Part shown: positions 7,252-15,573 of the stretch, in pieces
Layout of the letters: each line of letters opens with the position of its first letter
How positions within the stretch are numbered: position 1 is the stretch's first letter
NCBI RefSeq assembly: GCF_900112495.1
Contig: NZ_FOMA01000004.1
Coordinates: forward strand, 124,001-188,000
DNA from: Bacillus sp. OV322
Lineage (GTDB): Bacteria > Bacillota > Bacilli > Bacillales > DSM-1321
DNA: 64,000 nt
Direction of reading: 5' to 3'
Made by a program: the position numbers and the translations under genes
Notes under the pieces: generated by a model
What the model saw: only the letters and a program-made list of their open reading frames with translations
The model's database searches: none
What the model was told of the DNA's origin: nothing

Positions 7252-8127
7252 ATGAAAAACACCTTATTAGGTTCTTTATTTTTGATTTTGGCTTCAAGTA
7301 TTTGGGGCGGAATGTATGTGGTTGTCAAAGTTGTAGTAGCGGTTATACCTCCACTGGAACTTGTGTGGTTAAGATACTTGGTCGCTATTGTAACACTTCT
7401 CATTGTCGGCTTCATAACACGGCAAAATTGGCGAATAGAGAAACGATATTTCTCATTAATTATAGCCATTGGAATTATTGGCAACGCCATTTCAATAGTG
7501 ACTCAGGAAACTGGAACAATGCTATCATCTGCACAAATGGGAGCCATTATAACTTCGTCTACACCAGCGTTTATGGTTATATTTGCTCGCTTAATACTTA
7601 AAGAACGGTTGACCTTAAAGAAGATACTTTCCGTTTGTTTAGCAACAATTGGGGTTTTTCTTATCGTTGGAGTCGGTCATATAGATGTATCCAGTAAACT
7701 TGGTGGCATCTGGCTGATGACTGCTGCTTTAACGTGGGCACTTATGTCTGTACTTGTTAAGCGTCTGCCAAGTGACTATTCACAAGTTGTGGTAACGACC
7801 TATTCGATCTTGGTATCCCTAATTGTGTTGACTCCTTTTGTTTTGCCACGGTTACAAGCAATAAATATATCTCAACTGAGTCACCCAACAATCTGGGGAG
7901 GACTTTTGTATTTAGGGATTGTCTCAACAGCAGGTGGATTTCTACTTTGGAACCGTGGATTACAAATGCTAAATGCCTCAAGCGGGGGAATATTTTTCTT
8001 CTTTCAACCCTTGGTTGGAACATTGCTTGGGTGGCTTATTCTAGGAGAGACCATAGGTGTAATGTTTTGGTTAGGCTCTATCCTAATCCTCATAGGTGTA
8101 CTATTCGTTATTAAACAGAAAGATTAA
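7252..8127 (+). CDS. EamA/DMT-family transporter
   Basis: 291 residues with ten predicted membrane helices arranged as two EamA repeats. The first begins LILASSIWGGMYVVVK and the second ends GGIFFFFQPLVGTLLGWLILGE. It is an inner-membrane permease of the drug/metabolite transporter superfamily, typically an exporter of amino acids or small toxic metabolites. ATG is preceded by GGAGGG at 9-bp spacing, and this site is sequestered in a leader hairpin. The leader-peptide context suggests induction by a translation-affecting compound, which makes an efflux role attractive but unproven. It is followed by a strong hairpin. Confidence 0.85.
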   Translation: MKNTLLGSLFLILASSIWGGMYVVVKVVVAVIPPLELVWLRYLVAIVTLLIVGFITRQNWRIEKRYFSLIIAIGIIGNAISIVTQETGTMLSSAQMGAIITSSTPAFMVIFARLILKERLTLKKILSVCLATIGVFLIVGVGHIDVSSKLGGIWLMTAALTWALMSVLVKRLPSDYSQVVVTTYSILVSLIVLTPFVLPRLQAINISQLSHPTIWGGLLYLGIVSTAGGFLLWNRGLQMLNASSGGIFFFFQPLVGTLLGWLILGETIGVMFWLGSILILIGVLFVIKQKD

Positions 8128-8130
8128 TAT

Positions 8131-8164
8131 TCACCCCCCTTCGATCAAATCTGAAGGGGGGTGA
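8131..8164 (+). terminator. Terminator-like hairpin after EamA gene
   Basis: A perfect 12-bp stem, TCACCCCCCTTC/GAAGGGGGGTGA, with a 10-base loop directly after the transporter stop. The T-run is poor (TTCTGG), so termination efficiency is uncertain. Confidence 0.6.
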
Positions 8165-8317
8165 TTCTGGAATGGAAATAATTGATTGCTTCTTAAGTTA
8201 ACCTGCCCCATAAGCACGATAAAAAAAAGCGTCTCTGACGGCTCTTACTCCAGAGAACGAATCTGCAGTGAGTGAAGAAGGATAACAATATACCACGGAG
8301 TATAGTTGATATCCTAT

Positions 8318-9097
8318 TCAAACACTTACGAAGCTATCCTTTAACACCAATTCATGTACTGCCTGCTGTAAAGTTCCAAATATCTGTATTAGGGATAAAT
8401 CGGCTCCGAGCTGAACAACACTTTGGGCAATTTCGGGTCTTACTCCCGTTACAATAGAACGAACACCAAGCAAACCAAGTACGGCACTAGTTTCAAACAA
8501 ACATTGGATTACTATTGCATCAAGTTCATAGATGCCTGAAAAATCGCTAATCAAAGTATGGGCATTCTGTTCCTGTACTTTTAAAGGCACATGTTTTAAA
8601 ATATAATTCGCTCTTTCAGAATTGATAAAACCTACTAGGGGTAACACAGCGACCCCATCCAATATAGGGACGACTGGAGCTGATAGTGTGTTAATTTCTT
8701 TGGACACTTTTTCGAGTTTTCTTTCGATTTCTTTGCGCTTTGTTATATCTCTGACGACAGATTGAATCGCTTTTTTATCCTCATACAAAACAGGAGTACA
8801 ATTTGCTTCTACATCAACTAGTGAACCATCAAACCGTTTTAATTGTTTTTCGATCATTCCAGTTGGTTTATTTTCATCCAAGATAGATTTTGTGTGACTT
8901 ACTGTCATCTCTCTATACTCTTCGGGTATGATATCGAATACAGATTTACCTATAACTTCCTCACTGGAAGCAGCCCGTAAAAAGTCTACTCCTGCAGGGT
9001 TTATATACTTAAATTCTCCATCTTGTTGAATAATAATTGCCTCCGTGGTCGATTCCACAATTTGACGATACAATTTTTCATCCGTATTATTTCCCAT
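8318..9097 (-). CDS. PAS-STAS sensor protein (RsbR-like)
   Basis: 259 residues. An N-terminal PAS domain (about 8-125: TEAIIIQQDGEFKYINPAG..., VRDITKRKEIER at its end) is followed by a short helix and a C-terminal STAS domain (about 145-255: VVPILDGVAVLPLVGF..., TLISDFSGIYELDAIV, GVRSIVTGVRPEIAQSVV). This resembles RsbR-type stressosome co-antagonists that feed into the general stress sigma-B pathway; PAS-STAS proteins such as YtvA have the same order. The PAS domain lacks the NCRFLQ LOV signature, so blue-light sensing is unlikely. The position of the phosphorylated Thr in the RsbR D-I-T-G motif is Ser here (DFSG). No kinase or sigma-B gene is nearby. Confidence 0.82.
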   Translation of the reverse strand: MGNNTDEKLYRQIVESTTEAIIIQQDGEFKYINPAGVDFLRAASSEEVIGKSVFDIIPEEYREMTVSHTKSILDENKPTGMIEKQLKRFDGSLVDVEANCTPVLYEDKKAIQSVVRDITKRKEIERKLEKVSKEINTLSAPVVPILDGVAVLPLVGFINSERANYILKHVPLKVQEQNAHTLISDFSGIYELDAIVIQCLFETSAVLGLLGVRSIVTGVRPEIAQSVVQLGADLSLIQIFGTLQQAVHELVLKDSFVSV

Positions 9098-9209
9098 GAA
9101 AATTCATCACTCCTTCCAAATGCTATAAATTTTCAACTATGAACATTATACAATATGTGAATAATTATTGTACTTTAGCCCCTTATATGTGCTTATTAGT
9201 TTAATAATC

Positions 9210-9244
9210 CTTCTTCCACTAACCTGTCCCGGTAGTTGAAGAAG
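9210..9244. repeat. Short hairpin repeat, copy 2
   Basis: CTTCTTCCACTA pairs with TAGTTGAAGAAG (one mismatch) around ACCTGTCCCGG. It is the same family as 7019-7045 and lies downstream of the small gene ending at 9279. Confidence 0.55.
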
Positions 9245-9278
9245 AAAATCAACAACATACATTAACAGAGCCTTTTCT

Positions 9279-9530
9279 TTAAATAATTTCCTGGAACTTC
9301 ACCCGATATAAAAATATGGTGCTTTTACTTAATTCAATAACGTTCTCTATCTCTATTTCAAAAGGCAGCCCCATATTCGTTCCTTCATATTGCCGGTTTA
9401 TTGCTTCAACAATTTTTCCGGTACAGGCCTCCTGGACAGAAAAAAGTCTTTCAGCATTTAAGTCGACAGTGTCTGCCGCACATATGAATTGAGTTTGCGA
9501 TGTTCTTTTGACACTGATGTTATTCATCAT
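9279..9530 (-). CDS. Small hypothetical protein (83 aa)
   Basis: Begins M-M-N-N-I-S-V-K-R-T with ribosome binding site AAAGGA 7 bases upstream. The product is soluble with mixed alpha/beta character: EACTGKIVEAINRQYEG forms a probable helix and FEIEIENVIELSKSTIFLYRVKF probable strands. No family is recognised. It lies about 52 bp from the downstream end of the MFS gene on the same strand and may be cotranscribed with it. Confidence 0.55.
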   Translation of the reverse strand: MMNNISVKRTSQTQFICAADTVDLNAERLFSVQEACTGKIVEAINRQYEGTNMGLPFEIEIENVIELSKSTIFLYRVKFQEII

Positions 9531-9582
9531 TCAATCATCCTTTGCCGGTTCGTATTTCTGCAATTATACCTTAAAACTTTCT

Positions 9583-10848
9583 TTATTTGAATGAAGTAGG
9601 CGGACTTTCAGAAGCCTGCTTATTTCTTTTTGAATTTGTCTGTCTTTCTTTACCGTAGACTGTGATGAATAAGAAGCCGATGCCGGCAAAAAAGGTATAA
9701 ATGGTAATCAGCTGTCCATAACTGATCAGAGATGAAATAAAGCCGAAAAGCAGGTATCCTGCCGTCGAGCCAATTTGTGTGACATTCATATAAAGTGTTG
9801 TTGCTGTACCCGGTGCCTCAGGGATGAAGTCCTGGAAATAAGAGATGGCGATTCCTGCTGTAATGGATACTTGAGCTGCGCTTAAAATCTGAAGCGGATA
9901 AATCTGCTGAGGTTCTGAAACGAATCCAAATATCAAAAAGTAAACAAAGGCCAGGAAGTAGCCGGCTTTTATTAATATGGAATTATCCATTTTGGTTGCC
10001 ATCATCCCTACAATAATCATCAAAGGCACTTCAAAAATTGGCGCTACACTAAAGATAATTCCTACCTGCATTTCCGTTCCGTGAAGGGTCTTTGTAACGA
10101 ATTGAGGCACATTCAGCATGTGAATAGAAGATGCCGAGTATAACAGGAAGGCTGCAGCAAGATTTGCAAGTATATGCAGCCTGCTGACATATTTTTTTAC
10201 CTTTATGCTTTCTTTATTGGGAACTTCCTGGCGTGCTATTTCTTTTAATAGAAAGATAGCTGTTAATGATCCTAGTAAATAACACGCTGCCACAAAATAG
10301 AACAGCCCTTTGAAATCCAGCATCATTACAAGCCAAGCTCCAAGCGCCGGACCGCCTATCCATGATAGGGCAAAAAACATCCGGAAAATATTCATGATGA
10401 GCGGAGTCTCCTCAGCAGGAACTTTAGCAGCAGTCATAGTGTCTCTCGCATATGCCCATAGCTGCGGAACGGTCGCAGCCGCACTGCCAAGCACGAAAAA
10501 TCCGGTTAAACACAGCGCATAATAATTACGCAAGTAAGCAAAAAGGATATAACCGGCCGCTCCGGCTAATGACGAATAGATCAGTATCCTCCGCCGGCTG
10601 AGCGTTGTATCAGACTTCTTTGCTATATAACTGCTGATCACCACACCTCCGACCGCCATTATGGTCATAAATATCCCAAATCCAATATTGCTCATCCCTG
10701 CTTCATCAATCCCAAATAATGAAGAAAACGGGGCAAAAAAAGACATCCCCAATCCATAAATGATATTAAGCAGAAATAAAACCGGCAAGCCGGGAATCCT
10801 CCAAATATAAAGCAACTTATCTCTGAAAGCCGCAATCTTATTCATCAT
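9583..10848 (-). CDS. MFS transporter, sugar-efflux (SET-like) type
   Basis: About 421 residues and 12 predicted membrane helices. Features include GYILFAYLRNYYALCLTGFF and a long cytosolic loop at about 215-230 between the two six-helix halves. The sequence style resembles bacterial sugar efflux transporters (SetA/SotA type), but substrate cannot be read. A GTG three codons upstream overlaps the ribosome binding site GGAG, so the ATG at 10848 with 8-bp spacing is preferred. The C-terminus is a charged, Ser-rich tail (KERQTNSKRNKQASESPP). Confidence 0.75.
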   Translation of the reverse strand: MMNKIAAFRDKLLYIWRIPGLPVLFLLNIIYGLGMSFFAPFSSLFGIDEAGMSNIGFGIFMTIMAVGGVVISSYIAKKSDTTLSRRRILIYSSLAGAAGYILFAYLRNYYALCLTGFFVLGSAAATVPQLWAYARDTMTAAKVPAEETPLIMNIFRMFFALSWIGGPALGAWLVMMLDFKGLFYFVAACYLLGSLTAIFLLKEIARQEVPNKESIKVKKYVSRLHILANLAAAFLLYSASSIHMLNVPQFVTKTLHGTEMQVGIIFSVAPIFEVPLMIIVGMMATKMDNSILIKAGYFLAFVYFLIFGFVSEPQQIYPLQILSAAQVSITAGIAISYFQDFIPEAPGTATTLYMNVTQIGSTAGYLLFGFISSLISYGQLITIYTFFAGIGFLFITVYGKERQTNSKRNKQASESPPTSFK

Positions 10849-10991
10849 GTTTCGCACTCCTGACTATTTAGCAGTCTTTACATATAATTCGCAAAAAAAA
10901 TCAGCCTTACAATAATTAATAGTTTCCTAACATACATGCACAAAAAAAGGCTTAAATCTCATCAGATATGGGAAAAAGCTAATGGACGATT

Positions 10992-11180
10992 ATGTTTCTG
11001 CGTACTATTAGAAAGGTTTGGAAATTCCTTTTGTATCTTATGCTTGCTTCAATCTTATCATTCTCCTTCCACAAATGGTTACTTAACGGAGGAAAAATGT
11101 TAGTCCATAGTGCTCGGGATTCCCATTTTGCAGTTTCAAATGTTCCTTTTCACTTTACATATATACTCAAGTGCCGATAG
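10992..11180 (+). pseudogene. Possible small membrane peptide or gene remnant
   Basis: A 62-codon frame with one membrane helix (KFLLYLMLASILSFSF) but no good ribosome binding site at its first ATG. An internal ATG at about 11097 has an excellent site (GGAGGAAAA) yet opens only 27 codons, ending K-C-R. A strong initiation site followed by an early stop suggests the remains of a gene, or a regulatory short frame ahead of the next gene. Support is weak. Confidence 0.25.
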
Positions 11181-11242
11181 AAGAAATAAGGATAAAAAAA
11201 TTAATAGAGGAAAAGCAATATATGAAAAAAGGAGAACGCAAC

Positions 11243-11686
11243 ATGAACAATCAAAAAGGAGTTGACATTCAGGGAAGTATCTTTGCGGGTAATGGAGATG
11301 TTTCCCCGTGTGAATTCCTTGAAATGTTTAAAAGTTTCATTCGCCAGCACGGGTGGCATTTTGAAGGAAAAGCCATTGCCATTGAAGAAAACGGAGACTT
11401 TGTGAAAGAATATGCAGCTTATCACGGGAAATATATTAAGCTTTATGACTACCTTTTACAAAAAAGAAGATCTTATTCGGTTTTAACTCTATCATTTCAG
11501 GAGCTGGAAAACATCCTTCAGTTTCATCTTCCAAAATCCGCCTATAAATACGGGGCATGGTGGTCAAATGAATCAAGCGGCACTCATTCTCACGCCTATT
11601 CCTGGCTCAACTCCGGTTGGAAAACATCCAGAATCATCCTGGGTGAAAGTGTCGACTTCATCAGAAACGAACCAGAACCGAAGTAA
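11243..11686 (+). CDS. DUF7662-like domain protein
   Basis: 147 residues from ATG 11243, set by ribosome binding site AAAAAAGGAG (11225-11234). The C-terminal half (YIKLYDYLLQK..., LTLSFQELENILQFHLPKSAYKYGAWWSN..., HAYSWLNSGWKTSRI) matches, from memory, a small domain of unknown function found in many bacteria and mobile elements (DUF7662). The N-terminal 55 residues are separate and unrecognised. The product is probably cytosolic. It converges on the liv operon with a perfect hairpin between them. Confidence 0.6.
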   Translation: MNNQKGVDIQGSIFAGNGDVSPCEFLEMFKSFIRQHGWHFEGKAIAIEENGDFVKEYAAYHGKYIKLYDYLLQKRRSYSVLTLSFQELENILQFHLPKSAYKYGAWWSNESSGTHSHAYSWLNSGWKTSRIILGESVDFIRNEPEPK

Positions 11687-11709
11687 AAAACTGACGGCGG
11701 CATAGATAA

Positions 11710-11758
11710 GAAACAGCCAGTGTGCATCGATGGATATTCGATGCACACTGGCTGTTTC
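11710..11758. terminator. Bidirectional terminator-like hairpin
   Basis: A perfect 21-bp stem (GAAACAGCCAGTGTGCATCG-A and its complement) with a 7-base loop, lying between the convergent DUF7662-like gene and livF. There is no T-run on either side. The stem is strong enough to block readthrough or protect 3' ends. Confidence 0.65.
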
Positions 11759-11760
11759 AA

Positions 11761-12468
11761 TTAATGTCCGCCAAGATAAGCCATTTTAATCTGCTCACTC
11801 GAAGTCAATTCTTCGGCATTTCCGGAAAGGACAATCCGGCCTGTTTCCATAACATACGCACGGTCTGCGATGGATAGCGCCAGGTTGGCATTTTGTTCTA
11901 CAAGAAGAATTGTTGTTCCGGCAGCATTGATTTCTTCAATGATCCGGAAAATTGTTTTTACAAGCAGCGGTGCAAGACCCATGGACGGCTCATCCAGCAG
12001 CAGCAATTTTGGTTTGGCCATCAAGGCCCGTCCCATAGCAAGCATCTGCTGTTCACCGCCGGATAATGTGCCGGCCTGCTGCTTGAGACGTTCGAGCAGC
12101 CGAGGAAATAACTCGTATATTTTATCCATATCTTCACGGATGCCGCTTTTATCCTTTCTCAGGTAAGCACCCAGCTGCAGATTTTCTTCCACGGTCATAT
12201 TGGCAAAAACGCGGCGGCCTTCAGGAACATGTGAAATCCCCTGCTTCACGATTGTTTGCGCCGCTTTTCCGCCAATCGAATTTCCTTCATAGACAATCTT
12301 GCCCTGCTTCGGCTTCAGGAGGCCTGAAATGGTCTTCAACAGCGTACTCTTGCCGGCACCATTCGCACCAATCAGGGTCACGATTTCACCTTCATGTATT
12401 TCCAGGGAAACTCCCTTGATTGCCTGGATGTTTCCGTAATAGACGTTAATATTTTCTGCTTTCAGCAT
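11761..12468 (-). CDS. livF: Branched-chain amino-acid ABC transporter ATPase LivF
   Basis: 235 residues. Walker A GANGAGKST, signature LSGGEQQ, Walker B LLLLDEPSMGL and the H-loop region (LLVEQNANLALS) are complete. It is the second nucleotide-binding subunit of the high-affinity Leu/Ile/Val uptake system, pairing with LivG under the LivH-LivM channel. Its ATG overlaps the livG stop by one base (TAATG), so translation is coupled. It is the last gene of livKHMGF. Confidence 0.95.
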   Translation of the reverse strand: MLKAENINVYYGNIQAIKGVSLEIHEGEIVTLIGANGAGKSTLLKTISGLLKPKQGKIVYEGNSIGGKAAQTIVKQGISHVPEGRRVFANMTVEENLQLGAYLRKDKSGIREDMDKIYELFPRLLERLKQQAGTLSGGEQQMLAMGRALMAKPKLLLLDEPSMGLAPLLVKTIFRIIEEINAAGTTILLVEQNANLALSIADRAYVMETGRIVLSGNAEELTSSEQIKMAYLGGH

Positions 12469-13247
12469 TATGAAACCTCCTCGCCGAGATACGCTTCGAT
12501 GACTTTTGGATTGTTCCGGATTTCTTCAGGTGTGCCGTTAGCAATCAGCTGTCCATGATCCAGTACATAAATCCTTTCGCAGACGCCCATAACAAGCGGC
12601 ATATCATGCTCAATCAGCAGAACGGTCAGATTGAACTTTTCACGGATCAGCGCAATCAATTCCATCAGCTCTTTTGTTTCTTTAGGGTTCATCCCGGCTG
12701 CTGGCTCGTCCAACAAAAGCAGCTTCGGACTGGCAGCAAGAGCCCTCGCAATTTCGAGGCGTCTTTGCTTCCCGTATGGAAGGTTTTTCGCTTTTTCATC
12801 CTTATAATGATCAAGATCAAAAATCTTAAGGAACTCCAGCGCTTTTTCATCCATATCCTTTTCTCCGCCAAAATGTCCTGGCAGGCGAAGGATTGAACTT
12901 ACAATGGTATGCTTGGCAAGCGAATGATAGGCTACCTTGACATTGTCGATTACCGACAGCTCGCTGAACAGGCGGATATTCTGGAAAGTCCGGCTGATGC
13001 CTTTTCTAGTAATTTTATAAGGAGGAAGCTTGTTCAGCTTTTCTCCATTCAGGGAAATGGTTCCTTCTGTCGGAACATAAACCCCTGTCAGCAGATTAAA
13101 AAATGTGGTCTTGCCTGCGCCGTTTGGCCCGATCAGGCCAACCAGTTCTCCCGGGTACAGCTCAACATTCACATCAGAAACTGCTTTTAACCCGCCAAAA
13201 CGGATGCCCGCTTGATCTACCTTAAGCAATGGTTTGCTGCTTGCCAT
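12468..13247 (-). CDS. livG: Branched-chain amino-acid ABC transporter ATPase LivG
   Basis: 259 residues. Walker A GPNGAGKTT, signature LPYGKQRR (a divergent LSGGQ typical of LivG), Walker B LLLLDEPAAGM and H-loop LIEHDM are present, with the C-terminal LivG/BCA-type extension (GTPEEIRNNPKVIEAYLGEE). It couples ATP hydrolysis to import through LivH/LivM. Its start lies inside the livM coding end (26-bp overlap). Confidence 0.95.
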   Translation of the reverse strand: MASSKPLLKVDQAGIRFGGLKAVSDVNVELYPGELVGLIGPNGAGKTTFFNLLTGVYVPTEGTISLNGEKLNKLPPYKITRKGISRTFQNIRLFSELSVIDNVKVAYHSLAKHTIVSSILRLPGHFGGEKDMDEKALEFLKIFDLDHYKDEKAKNLPYGKQRRLEIARALAASPKLLLLDEPAAGMNPKETKELMELIALIREKFNLTVLLIEHDMPLVMGVCERIYVLDHGQLIANGTPEEIRNNPKVIEAYLGEEVS

Positions 13248-14196
13248 CTTTAGGACCTCCTCCGATGTCTTTTCGCTTTTTGAAATATGAAGTCAATTCC
13301 CTCGTACCCATCAAGCCTTGCGGACGGTACAGCATCATAACAATCAATACAAGGCTGTAAATGATCATCCTTGTTTCCGGGTAATCCTGCAGGAAGGTGG
13401 AAATGATGGTCAATAGAATGGCCGCAATCACTGCACCTGACAAGCTGCCAAGTCCTCCAAGAACAACGAAAATCAGGATATCAAAGGACTTCAGGAACCC
13501 GAAGTTCGATGGCTGGATAATATAGAAGTTATGTGCCCATAATGAGCCGGCAATTCCGGCAAAGAAAGATCCGATAACAAAGGCAATAACCTTATAATAA
13601 GTTGTGTTGATCCCCATCGCATCGGCTGCCGTCTCATCTTCGCGGACAGAAATACACGCGCGGCCATGAGTGGAGTTGGTGAAGTTGCGGATCACGATGA
13701 TGGTCACAAGCACACATCCGAATACCCATGGCCATGTGGTGTAATGGGCAACCTGCATGCCGCTTGCTCCGCCGATATAATCAATATTTAAAAAGATAAT
13801 CCGGACGATTTCCCCAAATCCAAGTGTTGCAATTGCCAGGTAATCTCCTTTAAGCCGCAAGCTCGGAATTCCTATGAGCATTCCGGCAAGCGCCGCTATA
13901 AGCCCGCCAACAATCAGTGCAGCGAAAAACGGCATTTCAAGCTTCATGCTAATTACCGCTGATCCATAAGCCCCGACTGCAAGAAAACCTGCATGTCCAA
14001 TTGAAAACTGCCCAGTAATGCCTATGATTAAATGAAGGCTGACTGCTAAAATAATATTGATTCCCATGAATACCAGCATATTGACGTAAAAGGGATTAAG
14101 TGAGCCTCCGGTAATCATAATCTGGACGACCGCGAAAAATACAGCCGATAGCACTATTGAGAGCCAAAAACCTTTTGTCTGCTTCAGTTTAGTCAT
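13222..14196 (-). CDS. livM: Branched-chain amino-acid ABC permease LivM
   Basis: 324 residues and about nine membrane helices. The family motif GQFSIGHAGFLAVGAYGSA occurs near residue 64, and the cytoplasmic EAA-like loop lies around GRACISVREDETAADAMGIN. The C-terminus is basic and cytosolic (MLYRPQGLMGTRELTSYFKKRKD). It forms the channel with LivH, located 13 bp upstream of it in the operon. Confidence 0.94.
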   Translation of the reverse strand: MTKLKQTKGFWLSIVLSAVFFAVVQIMITGGSLNPFYVNMLVFMGINIILAVSLHLIIGITGQFSIGHAGFLAVGAYGSAVISMKLEMPFFAALIVGGLIAALAGMLIGIPSLRLKGDYLAIATLGFGEIVRIIFLNIDYIGGASGMQVAHYTTWPWVFGCVLVTIIVIRNFTNSTHGRACISVREDETAADAMGINTTYYKVIAFVIGSFFAGIAGSLWAHNFYIIQPSNFGFLKSFDILIFVVLGGLGSLSGAVIAAILLTIISTFLQDYPETRMIIYSLVLIVMMLYRPQGLMGTRELTSYFKKRKDIGGGPKDGKQQTIA

Positions 14197-14209
14197 CGCT
14201 TTGTCTCCC

Positions 14210-15088
14210 TTACACTTTTTCTCTTTTATTTTTTCCGAACAAGCCCTGAGGAAGGAATATCAAAATCAGGATTAGGACCACAAAGGCCACTCCGTCCCTC
14301 CAGAGAGAATATCCTGCAGCACTTACCAGCGACTCGATTACTCCAAGTAATAGCCCGCCGACCATCGCTCCGGGAATAATCCCGATTCCGCCAAGAACAG
14401 CGGCAACGAATGCTTTCAAGCCTGGAAGTATTCCCATCAATGGCTCAATCTTGCTATAGTATGTACCGAAGATGACACCAGCAGCTCCTGCAAGTGCTGA
14501 ACCAATTGCAAAAGTGGCAGAAATCGTATTGTTCACATTGATTCCCATCAGCTTTGCAGCTTCTGCATCAAAGGAAACCGCACGCATTGCTTTACCGATT
14601 TTCGTTTTATGTACAACGAACTGCAGAATGATCATAAGTACCACGGAAACCACAAAAATCATAATCGACTGGCTGTTTACAGATACACCGAACAAATTGA
14701 TTTTATCCTGTGGCAAAAAGTTGCTAGGATATGCTTCAGGCTGTGCGCCGCGGATATAGATGACGCCATATTCAATTAATAGGGAAACGCCGATTGCCGT
14801 GATTAAAGCCGCAATTCTTGTGGCATTCCTCAGCGGTTTATAGGCGATTCTTTCAATGATCACCCCAAAGGCTGCACACACAATCATCGTTAATAACAAA
14901 GCAGGGAAAAAGGATAAGTGCAGAAATTTAATCGAATAAAAACCAACAAACGATCCGACCATGAAAACATCTCCATGTGCGAAGTTAATCAGTTTCACGA
15001 TTCCATAAACCATTGTGTAGCCGAGAGCGATCAGAGCATATATGCTGCCAAGAGAAATACCGTTAATAATCTGCTGTATCAGTTCCAT
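14210..15088 (-). CDS. livH: Branched-chain amino-acid ABC permease LivH
   Basis: 292 residues from ATG 15088. GAGGAG about 8-13 bases upstream decides for this start over an ATG seven codons earlier, which would contain the ribosome binding site. There are about eight membrane helices, with the family motifs GYTMVYGIVKLINFAHGD near residue 25 and AVLGGIGIIPGAMVGGLLLG near 232. It is the integral-membrane partner of LivM. A 485-bp repeat-laden gap separates it from livK, the binding-protein gene. Confidence 0.94.
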   Translation of the reverse strand: MELIQQIINGISLGSIYALIALGYTMVYGIVKLINFAHGDVFMVGSFVGFYSIKFLHLSFFPALLLTMIVCAAFGVIIERIAYKPLRNATRIAALITAIGVSLLIEYGVIYIRGAQPEAYPSNFLPQDKINLFGVSVNSQSIMIFVVSVVLMIILQFVVHKTKIGKAMRAVSFDAEAAKLMGINVNNTISATFAIGSALAGAAGVIFGTYYSKIEPLMGILPGLKAFVAAVLGGIGIIPGAMVGGLLLGVIESLVSAAGYSLWRDGVAFVVLILILIFLPQGLFGKNKREKV

Positions 15089-15125
15089 AGTTCGCCTCTC
15101 CTCAACCATTCTGTTTAAATTTCGA

Positions 15126-15147
15126 ATAGGGGGACTATGCCCCCTAT
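15126..15147. terminator. Short GC hairpin between livK and livH
   Basis: A perfect 8-bp stem, ATAGGGGG/CCCCCTAT, with a 6-base loop. The T-run lies on the plus-strand side, so for the minus-strand liv mRNA it is not a standard terminator. It may be a processing or stabilising hairpin. Confidence 0.4.
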
Positions 15148-15149
15148 CC

Positions 15150-15570
15150 TTTTTTAATTTAGCTTTAACACCTTGGCCCCTAGGATGGGATTGTAGTCAC
15201 AACGACGTTTCCGCAGGACGCAGTGTTCTTAGTCGTTGTTCCTTTTGTTCAGGCGCTTGCGCTTTTTTACTTAATCCAGCTCCAGCGCCTAGCCTCTCGA
15301 GGTCATAAGTGAATTGAAGGCAAAGAGCGCCTTCTATTCTGATGCGTCTTATGCTTGTCGGAGGCCCCCAGGATGGGGGTCACAAAGACGTTGCCGCAGG
15401 ACGCGGCGTTCTTGTCTTTGATCCTCTGAACAGGTGCTTGCGCTTTTTGTTTAATCCAGCTCCAGTGCCTAGCCCCTCGAGGTCATAAGCCACATCAGAA
15501 TTGAAGGCAAAGAGCGCCTTCTATTCTGATGCGTCTTATGCTTGTCGTGGCTGAACAGGCACTTCCGCTT
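15150..15570 (-). repeat. Family C hairpin repeats (two to three copies) in livK-livH gap
   Basis: At least two inverted-orientation copies of a repeat, recognised by TAATCCAGCTCCAG(C/T)GCCTAG...CTCGAGGTCATAAG and the internal hairpin GAAGGC-AAAGAGC-GCCTTC, with CGCTTGCGCTTTTT/CACTTCCGCTTTTTTT ends. Variants of the insert GACGTTGCCGCAGGACGC also recur at 35-36 kb. The copies are transcribed as part of the liv operon. They may lower expression of livHMGF relative to livK (inference). Confidence 0.75.
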
Positions 15571-15573
15571 TTT

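Noticed and set aside
15042-15308. Open frame over the livK-livH gap, and similar ones at 17902-18171, 17987-18231 and 35160-35480
   Set aside because: These run through repeat families C and D and are not supported by ribosome binding sites or conserved-looking sequence. GC-rich repeats simply leave frames open.
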